Assembly: GCF_003752155.1 (NCBI RefSeq)
Contig: NZ_RJVG01000011.1
Span: 1 to 64,000 of the forward strand
Source: Mobilisporobacter senegalensis
GTDB taxonomy: Bacteria; Bacillota; Clostridia; Lachnospirales; Lachnospiraceae
Direction: 5' to 3'
DNA: 64,000 nt
This document shows positions 1 through 7,547 of the stretch, piece by piece. The translations under genes were made by a program, and so were the position numbers. Under the pieces are notes generated by a model, which was not told the DNA's origin, made no database searches, and saw nothing but the letters and a program-made list of their open reading frames with translations. Each line of letters opens with the position of its first letter. Position 1 is the first letter of the stretch.

Positions 1-54
1 GGAAGTGTGGTAACACATGGAGCTGACTAATACTAATAGGTCGAGGGCTTGACC
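1..54 (+). rRNA. rrl: 23S rRNA, 3' end (partial)
   Basis: The first bases (GGTAACACATGGAGCTGAC, then ACTAATAGGTCGAGGGCTTGACC-like sequence) are the conserved 3' terminus of bacterial 23S rRNA. The gene starts outside the window. The mature end is set at the GACC near base 54 by family resemblance and could be off by a few bases. The orientation shows that the rRNA operon reads into the window from the left. Confidence 0.95.
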
Positions 55-136
55 TAAGATACTTGACGAGTTGCGAGCGTAAGCGAAGCAAGAGTCTAGT
101 ATTTAGGTCGTTCGATTGAACGTAGTGAAATCGAAC
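51..136 (+). other. Two hairpins directly after 23S rRNA
   Basis: GACCTAAGATACT (51-63) pairs with AGTATTTAGGTC (98-109), and GTTCGATT (110-117) pairs with AATCGAAC (129-136). The first stem uses the last bases of the 23S gene, as expected for an RNase processing stalk or trailer structure. No 5S rRNA sequence lies between here and the operon terminator. The function is inferred from position only. Confidence 0.55.
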
Positions 137-211
137 TTCCAATAGGATAAGTTCAGGATAGAAAGAATAGATGGAATTCAAACAGTGTGTAGTTTTTAAG
201 GTATATAGAAT

Positions 212-260
212 AAGGAAGGTCTATCACTTGCTTAATGCAGGTGGTAGCCCTTCCTTTTTT
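212..260 (+). terminator. Intrinsic terminator of the rRNA operon
   Basis: The arm AAGGAAGG-CTATCACTTGC pairs with GCAGGTGGTAG-CCCTTCCTT, followed by a run of T. The stem is about 19 bp with a 5-base loop, which makes it a very strong Rho-independent terminator. It lies about 160 bases after the 23S end. Bases 261-378 show nothing further. Confidence 0.9.
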
Positions 261-378
261 CTGATTACCAGGATATTATTAATCAATAACTGAAGTTATT
301 TATAATTAATTACGTTATTCTTGACCTATGTATATTCAATTACAATCCAATTTTAAGAAAGAATAAAGCAGAGAATAT

Positions 379-534
379 TTATTCCTCTGCTTCTCCTTCT
401 TCTACAATTTCTTCTAGAACGCTGATTAAATCATGAACTGAATTCAATTGTACATCTCTTTCCAATATTACATTTTTTAAGTCTATGGAAAGAGACTCAA
501 ATTTATCTTTGATTGCTGGAGCCACATATGTCAT
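379..534 (-). CDS. Small acidic hypothetical protein (51 aa)
   Basis: The reverse strand holds a 51-codon frame with a good ribosome site (GAGGTGATAAT) directly before the ATG at 534. The protein starts MTYVAPAIKDKFESL, is predicted mostly helical and ends in an acidic tail (LEEIVEEGEAEE). I do not recognise a family. There is no signal peptide, membrane segment or cysteine. The clear ribosome site and tidy stop suggest a real gene; it stands alone and diverges from the rubrerythrin gene. Confidence 0.6.
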   Translation of the reverse strand: MTYVAPAIKDKFESLSIDLKNVILERDVQLNSVHDLISVLEEIVEEGEAEE

Positions 535-664
535 ATTATCACCTCAATAATAGTTTTACCAAAATGTTTTATTACATACATAGAATACCTAATCATAACA
601 TAAATATTATTCTGTTTTCATATTATTTAACTATAGTCAGTATTTCTATTAATGAGGAGGCTTC

Positions 665-1201
665 ATGGAATTTCAGGAGAGTCAAACATATAAAAATTTG
701 CAAAATTTATATCTAATGAAGTTGATTACAGGAGCAAAATATCAAATATATGCAGATAAAGCAAGAGATGATGGATATATACAGATAGGCAATATATTTG
801 ATGTTACAGCCGGAAATGAGATAGAACATGCTATTATTTGGCTAAGAAGATTAAATAATGGAGTATTACCAAATACACTCACCAATTTATTGGAGTCTTC
901 CCAAAGTGATATAAACTTAGTAGAACTGCAGCAAGAATATGCTAATGTTGCAAGTACAGAAGGATTTGAAGACATAGCATCCTTATTATATGGTATTGCC
1001 AATATTGATATGAATCATGATCTCCGTTTTAGAACATTGGCTGAGAACGTACAAAATAATGAGGTTTTTTGTAAAGAAGAAACTACTTTATGGGTGTGTA
1101 CAGTTTGCGGTAATATTATGGGAGGAGATTGCGCACCTGAAATATGTCCGATATGTGGATATCCTCAAGCCTATTATCAGACATTTACAGAAAGATTTTA
1201 A
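665..1201 (+). CDS. Divergent rubrerythrin-like protein
   Basis: A 178-residue protein with a four-helix ferritin-like domain (about residues 5-130) and a C-terminal rubredoxin-type Fe(SCys)4 site (CTVC about 20 residues before CPIC). Rubrerythrins reduce peroxide in anaerobes. The second helix keeps the E..EHA signature (NEIEHA), and the last helix keeps a histidine in ANIDMNHDLRF. The usual first iron-ligand glutamate (GESQAR in typical proteins) appears replaced, the segment here reading MKLITGAKY, and the glutamate before the last histidine is an aspartate. The di-iron site may therefore be altered. The start at 665 has AGGAGG seven bases upstream. The gene is monocistronic and followed by a terminator. 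Confidence 0.85.
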   Translation: MEFQESQTYKNLQNLYLMKLITGAKYQIYADKARDDGYIQIGNIFDVTAGNEIEHAIIWLRRLNNGVLPNTLTNLLESSQSDINLVELQQEYANVASTEGFEDIASLLYGIANIDMNHDLRFRTLAENVQNNEVFCKEETTLWVCTVCGNIMGGDCAPEICPICGYPQAYYQTFTERF

Positions 1202-1214
1202 AATTAATAGATAT

Positions 1215-1259
1215 AATAAGGTGTCTAGATTCGGATATAAATTAGACACCTTATTTTTG
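1215..1259 (+). terminator. Terminator after rubrerythrin gene
   Basis: AATAAGGTGTCTA (1215-1227) pairs perfectly with TAGACACCTTATT (1243-1255), followed by T-rich sequence. It separates the rubrerythrin gene from the tRNA promoter. Confidence 0.88.
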
Positions 1260-1325
1260 TTTTTAATAATCATATTGATAAGGTAGATAGATAAAAACTT
1301 AACTAATATAATTTTTAAAATAGTA

Positions 1326-1354
1326 TTGACAATTCAAACAATTTATTGTACTAT
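1326..1354 (+). promoter_or_regulatory. Promoter of tRNA-Trp
   Basis: TTGACA (1326-1331), a 17-base spacer and TACTAT (1349-1354) form a good housekeeping-type promoter. The -10 ends 28 bases before the tRNA. Confidence 0.75.
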
Positions 1355-1382
1355 GGTTAGGCAGTATCAATTAAATATGCAT

Positions 1383-1455
1383 AGGGGTATAGTTCAGTTG
1401 GTAGAATAACGGTCTCCAAAACCGCAGGTCGTGGGTTCAAGTCCTACTGCCCCTG
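1383..1455 (+). tRNA. tRNA-Trp (CCA anticodon)
   Basis: The acceptor arms AGGGGTA (1383-1389) and TGCCCCT (1448-1454) pair, with discriminator G at 1455. The D-arm, the anticodon loop CTCCAAA with CCA at 1416-1418, and the T-loop TTCAAGT are all in place. The 3' CCA tail is not encoded. It is a single isolated tRNA gene with its own promoter and terminator. Confidence 0.95.
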
Positions 1456-1462
1456 TTATAAG

Positions 1463-1501
1463 TCCAGTAAAGTCAATATATTTGATATTACTGGATTTTT
1501 T
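1463..1501 (+). terminator. Terminator after tRNA-Trp
   Basis: TCCAGTAA (1463-1470) pairs with TTACTGGA (1488-1495), followed by TTTTTT. Confidence 0.85.
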
Positions 1502-1582
1502 ACATTCTTAATTTATCCATTATGGGAGCGAATTAAAAGAGTGATGGAATATATCTATAGTCTGCCTTTTGATGCAAATTAC

Positions 1583-2878
1583 TTAAAATTCAGGAAAAAT
1601 TTTTATAATTTCGTACTGTGAATTTATAACTAACCACATTTGTGTAAAATAACTCATTATGTTCCAAATCGCAGCTCCTTGTATTCCGTATTCTGGAATA
1701 AAACTCATTAATGCATCAATGCTTCTTGCGTCTTTAAACCATACCATATAATGGACAGGTTCGCCGGAGACATAATTGGTATATTCATAATATGGAGCTT
1801 GGGAATATTCATCAAACAAAATAGGCACACCAGCCTGGAGTGCTAATTCAATTGCAGCATCTGTATTCAGAGAATTTGCTCTTGAAACGCCTATTATATA
1901 CGGACGCTGCCATTGGTATCCTATGGTTGATATTCCGGTTTCTATTTTATAACGTGGAATCATAGTAATAGCATAATCAAGAATTGCTCTGGTCAGATAT
2001 GCAGGAGTTGAAGCAGAAGGAGGCCCTACTGCGTATCCCCATCCATATGACAAAAGTAAAATACCATCTGCTACCTGACCAAATGTAGTATAATCCAATT
2101 TTTCAAATGTTACTTCATTTGTACTTATGACAATTTTAGGAGATATTGTAATGAATAATAGATATCCTTCCTCTTTTAAACGATAGGACAGTCTGGTAAT
2201 AAAATTGTCATAAGCCTGCTGATTCTCTTGATTTAAGTTTACCACAGAGAAATTTAATCCATAATATTCTTTTGTTCTTAGAATTGTAAGTATATTCTCA
2301 ATATGCCTGGTCAGGATATCTTCGTTATACAATATGCTGTTTAATGCCCCTATATCGCTCGTACCCTGGTACGTTAAGGTAGATAGTGACATGATTGGAG
2401 CAACTCCATAGGCCCTTGCAATTTGTATCACTTCGGTTTCATCATTTCCTACAATTTCTCCATCCTCCAAGGATCTGTAATTAAAGATTGTCAGATATGT
2501 TAGATAGGGTAAAGTTTTCCTAAGGATATCTCTGTTTATAAAGGGATAAGCAAATGCATTAATTGAGACTCTATTCTGAGTATCATAACTAATAACGAGT
2601 AATTCTCCTTCATAAATAACGTCTCTGCCTGAAAGAAATGGATTATTTCTAAGTAATTGCATTATAGGTACTCCGTATGAATTAGCAATACTTTGTAATG
2701 AATCCCCTTCTCGTACGATATAAACTTGTTCGGGATATGTAATCACAATAGTTTGGCCGATAACTAAATTGTCGGGATTAATTAATCCATTGTCTTCAAC
2801 TAATCTTGTTACAGATACATTGTATTGTTCAGCTATAGTGTAAATAGTTTCTCCAGGTTGAACTACATGTATAGTCAT
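1583..2878 (-). CDS. LysM/GH18 spore-hydrolase-like protein with degenerate catalytic motif
   Basis: The ATG at 2878 is chosen because GAGG lies six bases upstream. The frame also extends to a TTG at 2890, but that start would sit on the ribosome site. Two LysM peptidoglycan-binding repeats (about residues 1-46 and 51-97) precede a glycosyl hydrolase 18 fold like that of YaaH/SleL spore cortex-lytic enzymes. The family's catalytic DGxxxDFE strand is visible by its surroundings but reads YGLNFSVV (about residues 206-213 with this start), so both the aspartate and the proton-donor glutamate are missing. The protein may bind peptidoglycan or chitin-like glycan without cutting it. It has no signal peptide, as is usual for forespore or coat-located SleL-type proteins. 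The gene stands alone. Confidence 0.85.
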   Translation of the reverse strand: MTIHVVQPGETIYTIAEQYNVSVTRLVEDNGLINPDNLVIGQTIVITYPEQVYIVREGDSLQSIANSYGVPIMQLLRNNPFLSGRDVIYEGELLVISYDTQNRVSINAFAYPFINRDILRKTLPYLTYLTIFNYRSLEDGEIVGNDETEVIQIARAYGVAPIMSLSTLTYQGTSDIGALNSILYNEDILTRHIENILTILRTKEYYGLNFSVVNLNQENQQAYDNFITRLSYRLKEEGYLLFITISPKIVISTNEVTFEKLDYTTFGQVADGILLLSYGWGYAVGPPSASTPAYLTRAILDYAITMIPRYKIETGISTIGYQWQRPYIIGVSRANSLNTDAAIELALQAGVPILFDEYSQAPYYEYTNYVSGEPVHYMVWFKDARSIDALMSFIPEYGIQGAAIWNIMSYFTQMWLVINSQYEIIKIFPEF

Positions 2879-3025
2879 GGACAGCCTCAATTCATTATTT
2901 TATTTCATTTTATTATATGTTTCAGAATCCTTATTATTCAATAAATACTGCATAATATAAATTCCATAAATAGACACGTTGGAGCAATCCCTGAGGTTGC
3001 TACATCCTTTAAATTTCCATTTAAT

Positions 3026-3057
3026 AAAAAATCCCCGACAAATTCAGGGGATTTTTT
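3026..3057 (-). terminator. Bidirectional terminator
   Basis: AATCCCC pairs with GGGGATT around a 10-base loop, flanked by A-run and T-run so that it can work on either strand. It lies just beyond the stop of the small reverse-strand gene ending at 3106. Confidence 0.75.
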
Positions 3058-3105
3058 ACAAAGGCTCATTATTTAGTTATAATTGTATTGAGATTATAGT
3101 ATTAA

Positions 3106-3261
3106 TTATTCACCTCCAGGACCATCACGACGTTCGCGCTTATCAGGATTGGCTTTCATTTGGTTTGTTTTGTTACTTATCTGACTTCCGGAACTCTTAG
3201 AATTTGTCTGGTTTTGATTTGTAGATTTACTTGTAGCATTATTTTTGTTATTGTTCTTCAT
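3106..3261 (-). CDS. Small Asn/Ser/Lys-rich hypothetical protein (51 aa)
   Basis: A 51-codon reverse-strand frame starts at 3261 with GAGGAGAATTAT directly upstream. The protein is low-complexity, hydrophilic and basic (starts MKNNNKNNATSK, ends KRERRDGPGGE), with no cysteine or hydrophobic segment. It looks intrinsically disordered and resembles small spore or cytosolic proteins of clostridia in composition only; I cannot name a family. The IS110 element begins about 20 bases upstream of the start, so the original promoter has probably been separated from the gene. Confidence 0.6.
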   Translation of the reverse strand: MKNNNKNNATSKSTNQNQTNSKSSGSQISNKTNQMKANPDKRERRDGPGGE

Positions 3262-3297
3262 ATAATTCTCCTCGTATTATAAAGTAGTAGTGTTTAT

Positions 3298-3505
3298 AGT
3301 CCCTCTCCAAGGACTGTATGCTATACTGTTGGAGATACTGTGGATTGGTTAAATTCTCCTACCACTAGATGGTTACAGAAAGGCTCCAACCACAGTCTCT
3401 TTGTATATTTGTTAATCAGTTAGATACCGCATGACGGTTTATTTAGAACGAGGTTACAATCGCAAAGAGTACCAGTGGTTCCAAACAGTATCAAATACAT
3501 TTTCA
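3298..3505 (+). ncRNA. Candidate bridge RNA of the IS110 element
   Basis: The 5' non-coding end folds strongly: AGTCC/GGACT (3299-3317), then GAGATACTGTGGATTGG (3332-3348) pairing with CCAACCACAGTCTC (3385-3398) around a 36-base internal loop. IS110 recombinases are known to use a bridge RNA encoded in this position, with internal loops that base-pair to donor and target DNA. The call rests on position plus fold; the limits are approximate. Confidence 0.5.
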
Positions 3506-3518
3506 AAGGAGTATTGCT

Positions 3519-4694
3519 ATGATATATGCAGGAATTGATGTTGCCAAGGATAAGCATGATTGCTTTATCACTAACTCAGATGGTGAAGTGCTTTTTAAAG
3601 CATTTACCATTCCCAATAACCGAGATGGTTTTGATGCATTCTATCAGAAGATTACAGCCGTTACCGATGATTTAGCTAAAGTAAAAGTAGGGCTTGAAGC
3701 CACTGGACACTACAGTTATAACATCTTGGGTTTTCTTCTTGATAAAGGTCTGACCACCTTTGTTATCAACCCGTTACATACCAGTCTTTTCAGAAAAAGT
3801 CTAAGCCTTAGAAAGACCAAAACGGATAAAGTTGATTCCCATACGATTGCTACCATGCTTATGTCTGACGTGAACTTAAAGTCCTACTCAGACACATCTT
3901 ATCACAATGAGGAATTGAAGTCACTAACCCGTTATCGTTTTGATAAGGTAAAAGAACGGGCAAAACTAAAATCCTCTGTTTCTCGTCTTATTACCATCCT
4001 TTTTCCGGAACTGGAGAAGCTCGTTCCAACACTCCACATGGCGTCTGTTTATGCGCTTCTAACCGAGCTGCCAAGTGCTGCTGATATCGCATCGGTTCAT
4101 TTGACCCGGCTGACAAATCTCTTGGCTACCGCTTCAAAAGGTCGTTATGACAAAGATACTGCCATTCGCTTCAAGGAAGCTGCCAGAACCTCTATCGGCT
4201 CTCATATGCCGGCAAAGTCCTTGGAACTAAAGCATACCATCAAACTGATTCAGGAACTCACCTCCGAGATTGATGAAATTGAAGCAGAAATCAAAGCCAT
4301 AATGGATGAAATTAACTCACCAATCCTTGGTATTCCCGGTATCAACTACCGCATGGGTGCTATGATTATTGCTGAAATCGGTGATTTTGGCAGGTTTGAT
4401 TCCCCTGATAAGATACTTGCCTACGCAGGACTTTCCCCATCCACATATCAATCAGGACAGCTTGATGGGTGTTATTCCCACATGGAGAAACGTGGCTCTA
4501 GATATCTTCGCTATGCATTATTTAATGCCACTAAATTTGTCTGCCACTGGGATTCGACTTTTGCCTCTTATCTTGCCAAGAAACGAGCAGAAGGTAAGCA
4601 TTATAACGTTGCCATTTCCCATGCCGCAAAGAAACTGGTCAGAGTAATTTACCAACTTGAAAAATCAGGGCAACTCTACATCAAAGCAGTTTAG
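3519..4694 (+). CDS. IS110-family transposase (DEDD recombinase)
   Basis: A 391-residue protein with the two IS110 domains: an N-terminal RuvC-like DEDD domain (Asp7 in AGIDVAKDKH, Glu60 in GLEATGHY, Asp103 and Asp106 in KTDKVDSHTI) and a C-terminal Transposase_20 domain (GIPGINYRMGAMIIAEIGD, YAGLSPSTYQSGQ, KRGSRYLRYALF) that carries the serine nucleophile. The central part (about 200-260) is charged and probably coiled coil. The frame is intact and full length, so the element may be active. The start at 3519 has AAAGGAG seven bases upstream. Confidence 0.92.
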   Translation: MIYAGIDVAKDKHDCFITNSDGEVLFKAFTIPNNRDGFDAFYQKITAVTDDLAKVKVGLEATGHYSYNILGFLLDKGLTTFVINPLHTSLFRKSLSLRKTKTDKVDSHTIATMLMSDVNLKSYSDTSYHNEELKSLTRYRFDKVKERAKLKSSVSRLITILFPELEKLVPTLHMASVYALLTELPSAADIASVHLTRLTNLLATASKGRYDKDTAIRFKEAARTSIGSHMPAKSLELKHTIKLIQELTSEIDEIEAEIKAIMDEINSPILGIPGINYRMGAMIIAEIGDFGRFDSPDKILAYAGLSPSTYQSGQLDGCYSHMEKRGSRYLRYALFNATKFVCHWDSTFASYLAKKRAEGKHYNVAISHAAKKLVRVIYQLEKSGQLYIKAV

Positions 4695-4896
4695 TCTTTC
4701 TGTTCAAATATCTCCCTCTTGGGCACCTGTAAAGATGCTCTGTTTATCATGCAGTTTTCAAAGTACTACTATATCTGAAATGCATCACTGCAATTCATAC
4801 AAAAAACTTTCTTTTTAGACTTGACTTTTAATAGTTAGTCTTTCTTTTTGTAGTATTAGTAAAATTTAACATTATATACATATGATATCATTTAAT

Positions 4897-5604
4897 TTAT
4901 TCAAAAATATCATCTTTCATTGGTTCTTTTATTTTTATATATACACTTAGTTTATTGTTAGCATCACAGGTTGCTAAGAAAACTTCCGAAGGATTGGAAA
5001 CACCATAAATATGAAGCTGGCTATTTAGCCACTTTTCATCATTTCCCGTATGTTTCAAATTCTTTCTATGAATTTTACCATCCATAATAACATTTGCAAC
5101 CATATTATCCTGCATAGGGGATAAATTAAGGTCCTGGGGTGTCACAGGCCGATCAGTTGATATTGGGAGAAAACTAATTTTACCATTGGATTCTAAAATA
5201 GCGGTTTGTATTTTTGAGACATCAAAATAACCACTGTTTCTGCATCTGGTCAAAAATTCGTCTAAATCTATCCTGGCATGCTTTAAATTCTTATAATATA
5301 GCTTTCCGTTGTTCAGAAGAATAATTGGTTTGCCTGAGATAAATCTGCGTAAAAAAGCTGATTTTTCATTAATTTCTGAAATTAAAATTACTACTATGGT
5401 ATAAACAATCATTGCTGTGAGAGGTTTTGCAAATTCTTCTAATGAGGTAGCCATCTCAGCAGCAATTGAGCCTATTGTAATACCATTAATATAATCAAAC
5501 ATACTAAGCTGAGACATCTGTCTATAACCCATAAATTTAGAAAGGATAAACAAAACAACAATTGAACTAAATGAAGTTATTATAATCTTAATAATTTCCA
5601 TCAT
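4897..5604 (-). CDS. YetF-like (DUF421) membrane protein
   Basis: A 235-residue protein with about three N-terminal membrane segments (residues 1-80, with the family-typical KFMGYRQMSQLSMFDYINGITIGSIAAE) followed by two soluble modules (GKPIILLNNGKLYYKNLKHARID and a second copy around VIMDGKIHRKNLKHTG). YetF and YrbG-type proteins occur in spore formers, and their exact role is unsettled. AGGAGG lies seven bases before the ATG at 5604. It is a single gene, reading toward the IS element. The family call is good; the function is unknown. Confidence 0.8.
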   Translation of the reverse strand: MMEIIKIIITSFSSIVVLFILSKFMGYRQMSQLSMFDYINGITIGSIAAEMATSLEEFAKPLTAMIVYTIVVILISEINEKSAFLRRFISGKPIILLNNGKLYYKNLKHARIDLDEFLTRCRNSGYFDVSKIQTAILESNGKISFLPISTDRPVTPQDLNLSPMQDNMVANVIMDGKIHRKNLKHTGNDEKWLNSQLHIYGVSNPSEVFLATCDANNKLSVYIKIKEPMKDDIFE

Positions 5605-5729
5605 ATAGATGCCTCCTAATAATTTCAGTCACATATATGGTTTAGGATATACAGCTTAATTGAAATTATACATTTTCTAAGAGAAAGTTGGCAAAATTAT
5701 GTTTGACTATAAATCCATATTTTGAAATA

Positions 5730-5758
5730 TTGACGAATATTTAAATTCATGATATAAC
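5730..5758 (+). promoter_or_regulatory. Promoter of the HPr-like gene
   Basis: TTGACG (5730-5735), a 17-base spacer and TATAAC (5753-5758), about 100 bases before the ATG. Confidence 0.6.
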
Positions 5759-5858
5759 TACAATGTTGTCATAATGACAAAATAATACACGATTGTAACA
5801 AATATTGAAATTAGTGTATATTGTTATTAATATAGCTAATTTAGAAGGAAGTGATAGC

Positions 5859-6086
5859 ATGGATTTAAGACAGGACATTAAACTAGGTGCACCTGAAGAA
5901 GTAAGAGATTTTGTAAGTGCGGCAGCAAAATGCGCATTTGATGTTGATATTAGCTATAATCGATTTATTATTGATGCTAAATCATTATTGGGAGTTCTTA
6001 GTATGGATTTAACTAAGATATTAACTGTATCCTGCATGGGATATGATTGTCAATTTGAGCAAACATTAAACAAATACGCAGTTTAA
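5859..6086 (+). CDS. HPr-like protein lacking the active-site histidine
   Basis: The start at 5859 is chosen because AGAAGGAAGTG lies just upstream; an earlier in-frame ATG at 5805 has no ribosome site. The 75-residue product matches the HPr fold: the DAKSLLGVLSMDL segment (residues 39-51) corresponds to the HPr region around Ser46 (AKSIMGVMSL), with Ser42 as the equivalent. The N-terminal loop that carries the phosphorylated histidine (GLHARPA in HPr) reads GAPEEVRDFVSAAAK, with no histidine. It therefore cannot take phosphate from enzyme I in the normal way and may be a regulatory homologue such as a Crh-like protein. Monocistronic, with its own promoter and terminator. Confidence 0.75.
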   Translation: MDLRQDIKLGAPEEVRDFVSAAAKCAFDVDISYNRFIIDAKSLLGVLSMDLTKILTVSCMGYDCQFEQTLNKYAV

Positions 6087-6116
6087 ATAGATATCAGTTG
6101 ATAGATCTAAGCAGAA

Positions 6117-6147
6117 GTGGCTTCATATTAAATGGAGCCATTTTTTA
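6117..6147 (+). terminator. Terminator after HPr-like gene
   Basis: TGGCTTCAT pairs with ATGGAGCCA around a short loop, followed by TTTTTT. Confidence 0.8.
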
Positions 6148-6190
6148 TTGCTATTTTAGAATAATTTAAGATTGATTATAAAAAATAATA

Positions 6191-6219
6191 TTGAAAAACA
6201 ATGTTTAACACGGTATACT
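6191..6219 (+). promoter_or_regulatory. Promoter of tgt-yajC
   Basis: TTGAAA (6191-6196), a 17-base spacer and TATACT (6214-6219). The start codon is about 115 bases downstream; the untranslated leader contains a small hairpin CACATG/CATGTG near 6301-6319. No known riboswitch class is recognised there. Confidence 0.6.
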
Positions 6220-6338
6220 TGTAATGTTAAGTTTATTTATTGATGAAATGGTGAATTATAACATTGAAGATCAAGTGAAAGGTTGTCATCAGATAAATAA
6301 CACATGAGTGGCACATGTGAGCAGAAAATGGAGATAGT

Positions 6339-7478
6339 ATGTATAAATTAATAAACAAAGACGGTAATGCAAAACGTGGTGAGTTTAAAACTGTTCATGG
6401 TACAATTCAAACACCAGTATTTATGAATGTTGGAACAGCAGCAGCAATTAAGGGCGCAGTTTCAACTATGGATTTACATGAGATAAAAACACAAGTGGAA
6501 TTATCCAATACGTATCATTTACATGTAAGACCAGGGGATAAGGTAATTAAGCAACTAGGCGGTCTTCATAAGTTCATGGTATGGGATAAGCCAATACTAA
6601 CAGATTCCGGTGGATTTCAAGTATTTTCCCTTGCTAAGTTAAGAAAAATCAAAGAAGAGGGAGTTTATTTCAACTCTCATATAGATGGTCGTAAAATATT
6701 TATGGGACCGGAAGAAAGTATGCAGATTCAATCACATCTTGCTTCTACCATAGCTATGGCATTTGATGAATGTCCACCTCATCCTGCAACAAGAGAATAT
6801 ATGCAAAATTCTGTTGATCGGACAACCAGATGGTTAAAACGTTGTAAGATAGAAATGAATCGATTAAATTCATTAGATGATACTATTAATAAGAATCAGA
6901 TGCTATTTGGTATTAACCAGGGTGGGACTTTTGAAGATATAAGAATTGAACATGCGAAAAAAATATCTGATTTAGAATTGGACGGATATGCTCTCGGAGG
7001 GTTGGCTGTCGGTGAATCTCATGAGGAGATGTATCATATTATTGAGAAGACGATTCCCTATCTGCCATTAGAAAAACCTACTTATTTAATGGGAGTTGGA
7101 ACTCCTGAGAATATTTTAGAGGCTGTGGAAAGAGGCGTTGATTTCTTTGATTGTGTATATCCTGCAAGAAATGGACGTCATGGACATGCTTATACGAACA
7201 AAGGAAAGATGAATCTATTAAATGCAAAATATGAACTGGATTCTGGGCCAATCGAAGAGAATTGTGGCTGCCCGGCATGTAAACACTATAGCAGGGCTTA
7301 TATAAGACATTTACTTAAAGCAAAAGAAATGTTAGGATTAAGACTACTAGTAATGCATAATTTATATTTTTATAATACAATGATGGAAGAGATACGGGAT
7401 GCAATTGAAAAGAATTGCTATCAGGAATATAAGAAGGTTAAATTAGAAGGATTTAAAGAATACAATTCAAAGAGTTAG
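6339..7478 (+). CDS. tgt: tRNA-guanine(34) transglycosylase
   Basis: Exchanges guanine-34 of GUN-anticodon tRNAs for a queuine precursor. The 379 residues are the normal bacterial length. Visible motifs are TDSGGFQVFSL with the catalytic-site aspartate near residue 90, the DECPPH loop, NQGG, GGLAVGE, the nucleophile region VDFFDCVYPARNGRHG, and the zinc site CGCPAC with a later histidine in MHN. The start has GGAG nine bases upstream. yajC follows after about 70 bases, the usual tgt-yajC pairing. No other queuosine genes are in the window. Confidence 0.97.
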   Translation: MYKLINKDGNAKRGEFKTVHGTIQTPVFMNVGTAAAIKGAVSTMDLHEIKTQVELSNTYHLHVRPGDKVIKQLGGLHKFMVWDKPILTDSGGFQVFSLAKLRKIKEEGVYFNSHIDGRKIFMGPEESMQIQSHLASTIAMAFDECPPHPATREYMQNSVDRTTRWLKRCKIEMNRLNSLDDTINKNQMLFGINQGGTFEDIRIEHAKKISDLELDGYALGGLAVGESHEEMYHIIEKTIPYLPLEKPTYLMGVGTPENILEAVERGVDFFDCVYPARNGRHGHAYTNKGKMNLLNAKYELDSGPIEENCGCPACKHYSRAYIRHLLKAKEMLGLRLLVMHNLYFYNTMMEEIRDAIEKNCYQEYKKVKLEGFKEYNSKS

Positions 7479-7547
7479 TTATAAAAGATAAGTAGTCCGA
7501 TTCTATCGGTATACTATATATGAATATATTATTAGGAGGATTTAACA

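Larger units (their letters stand above)
3281..4770 (+). mobile_element. IS110-family insertion sequence
   Basis: A single DEDD transposase gene is flanked by a long structured 5' non-coding end (about 240 bases) and a short 3' end (about 75 bases). The ends are estimated: AGTAGTGTTT near 3286 and AGTAGTACTT (reverse strand, 4770-4761) form an imperfect 10-base inverted pair. IS110 elements usually lack long terminal inverted repeats and target duplications, so exact borders cannot be fixed without an empty-site comparison. The long 5' non-coding end fits the IS110 group, in which the bridge RNA lies upstream of the transposase gene. Confidence 0.7.

Noticed and set aside
55-210. Possible 5S rRNA after 23S
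   Set aside because: None of the conserved 5S segments (such as the CCGAAC loop) is present; only two local hairpins are seen.
513-716. Open frame of 67 codons overlapping the rubrerythrin start
   Set aside because: No ribosome site, out of frame with the conserved rubrerythrin, and it overlaps a better small gene on the other strand.
2879-2890. TTG start for the LysM/GH18 gene
   Set aside because: It lies on the ribosome site for the ATG at 2878.
2979-3200. Open frame of 73 codons on the plus strand
   Set aside because: It runs through the bidirectional terminator and is antisense to the small gene with a good ribosome site; no family resemblance.
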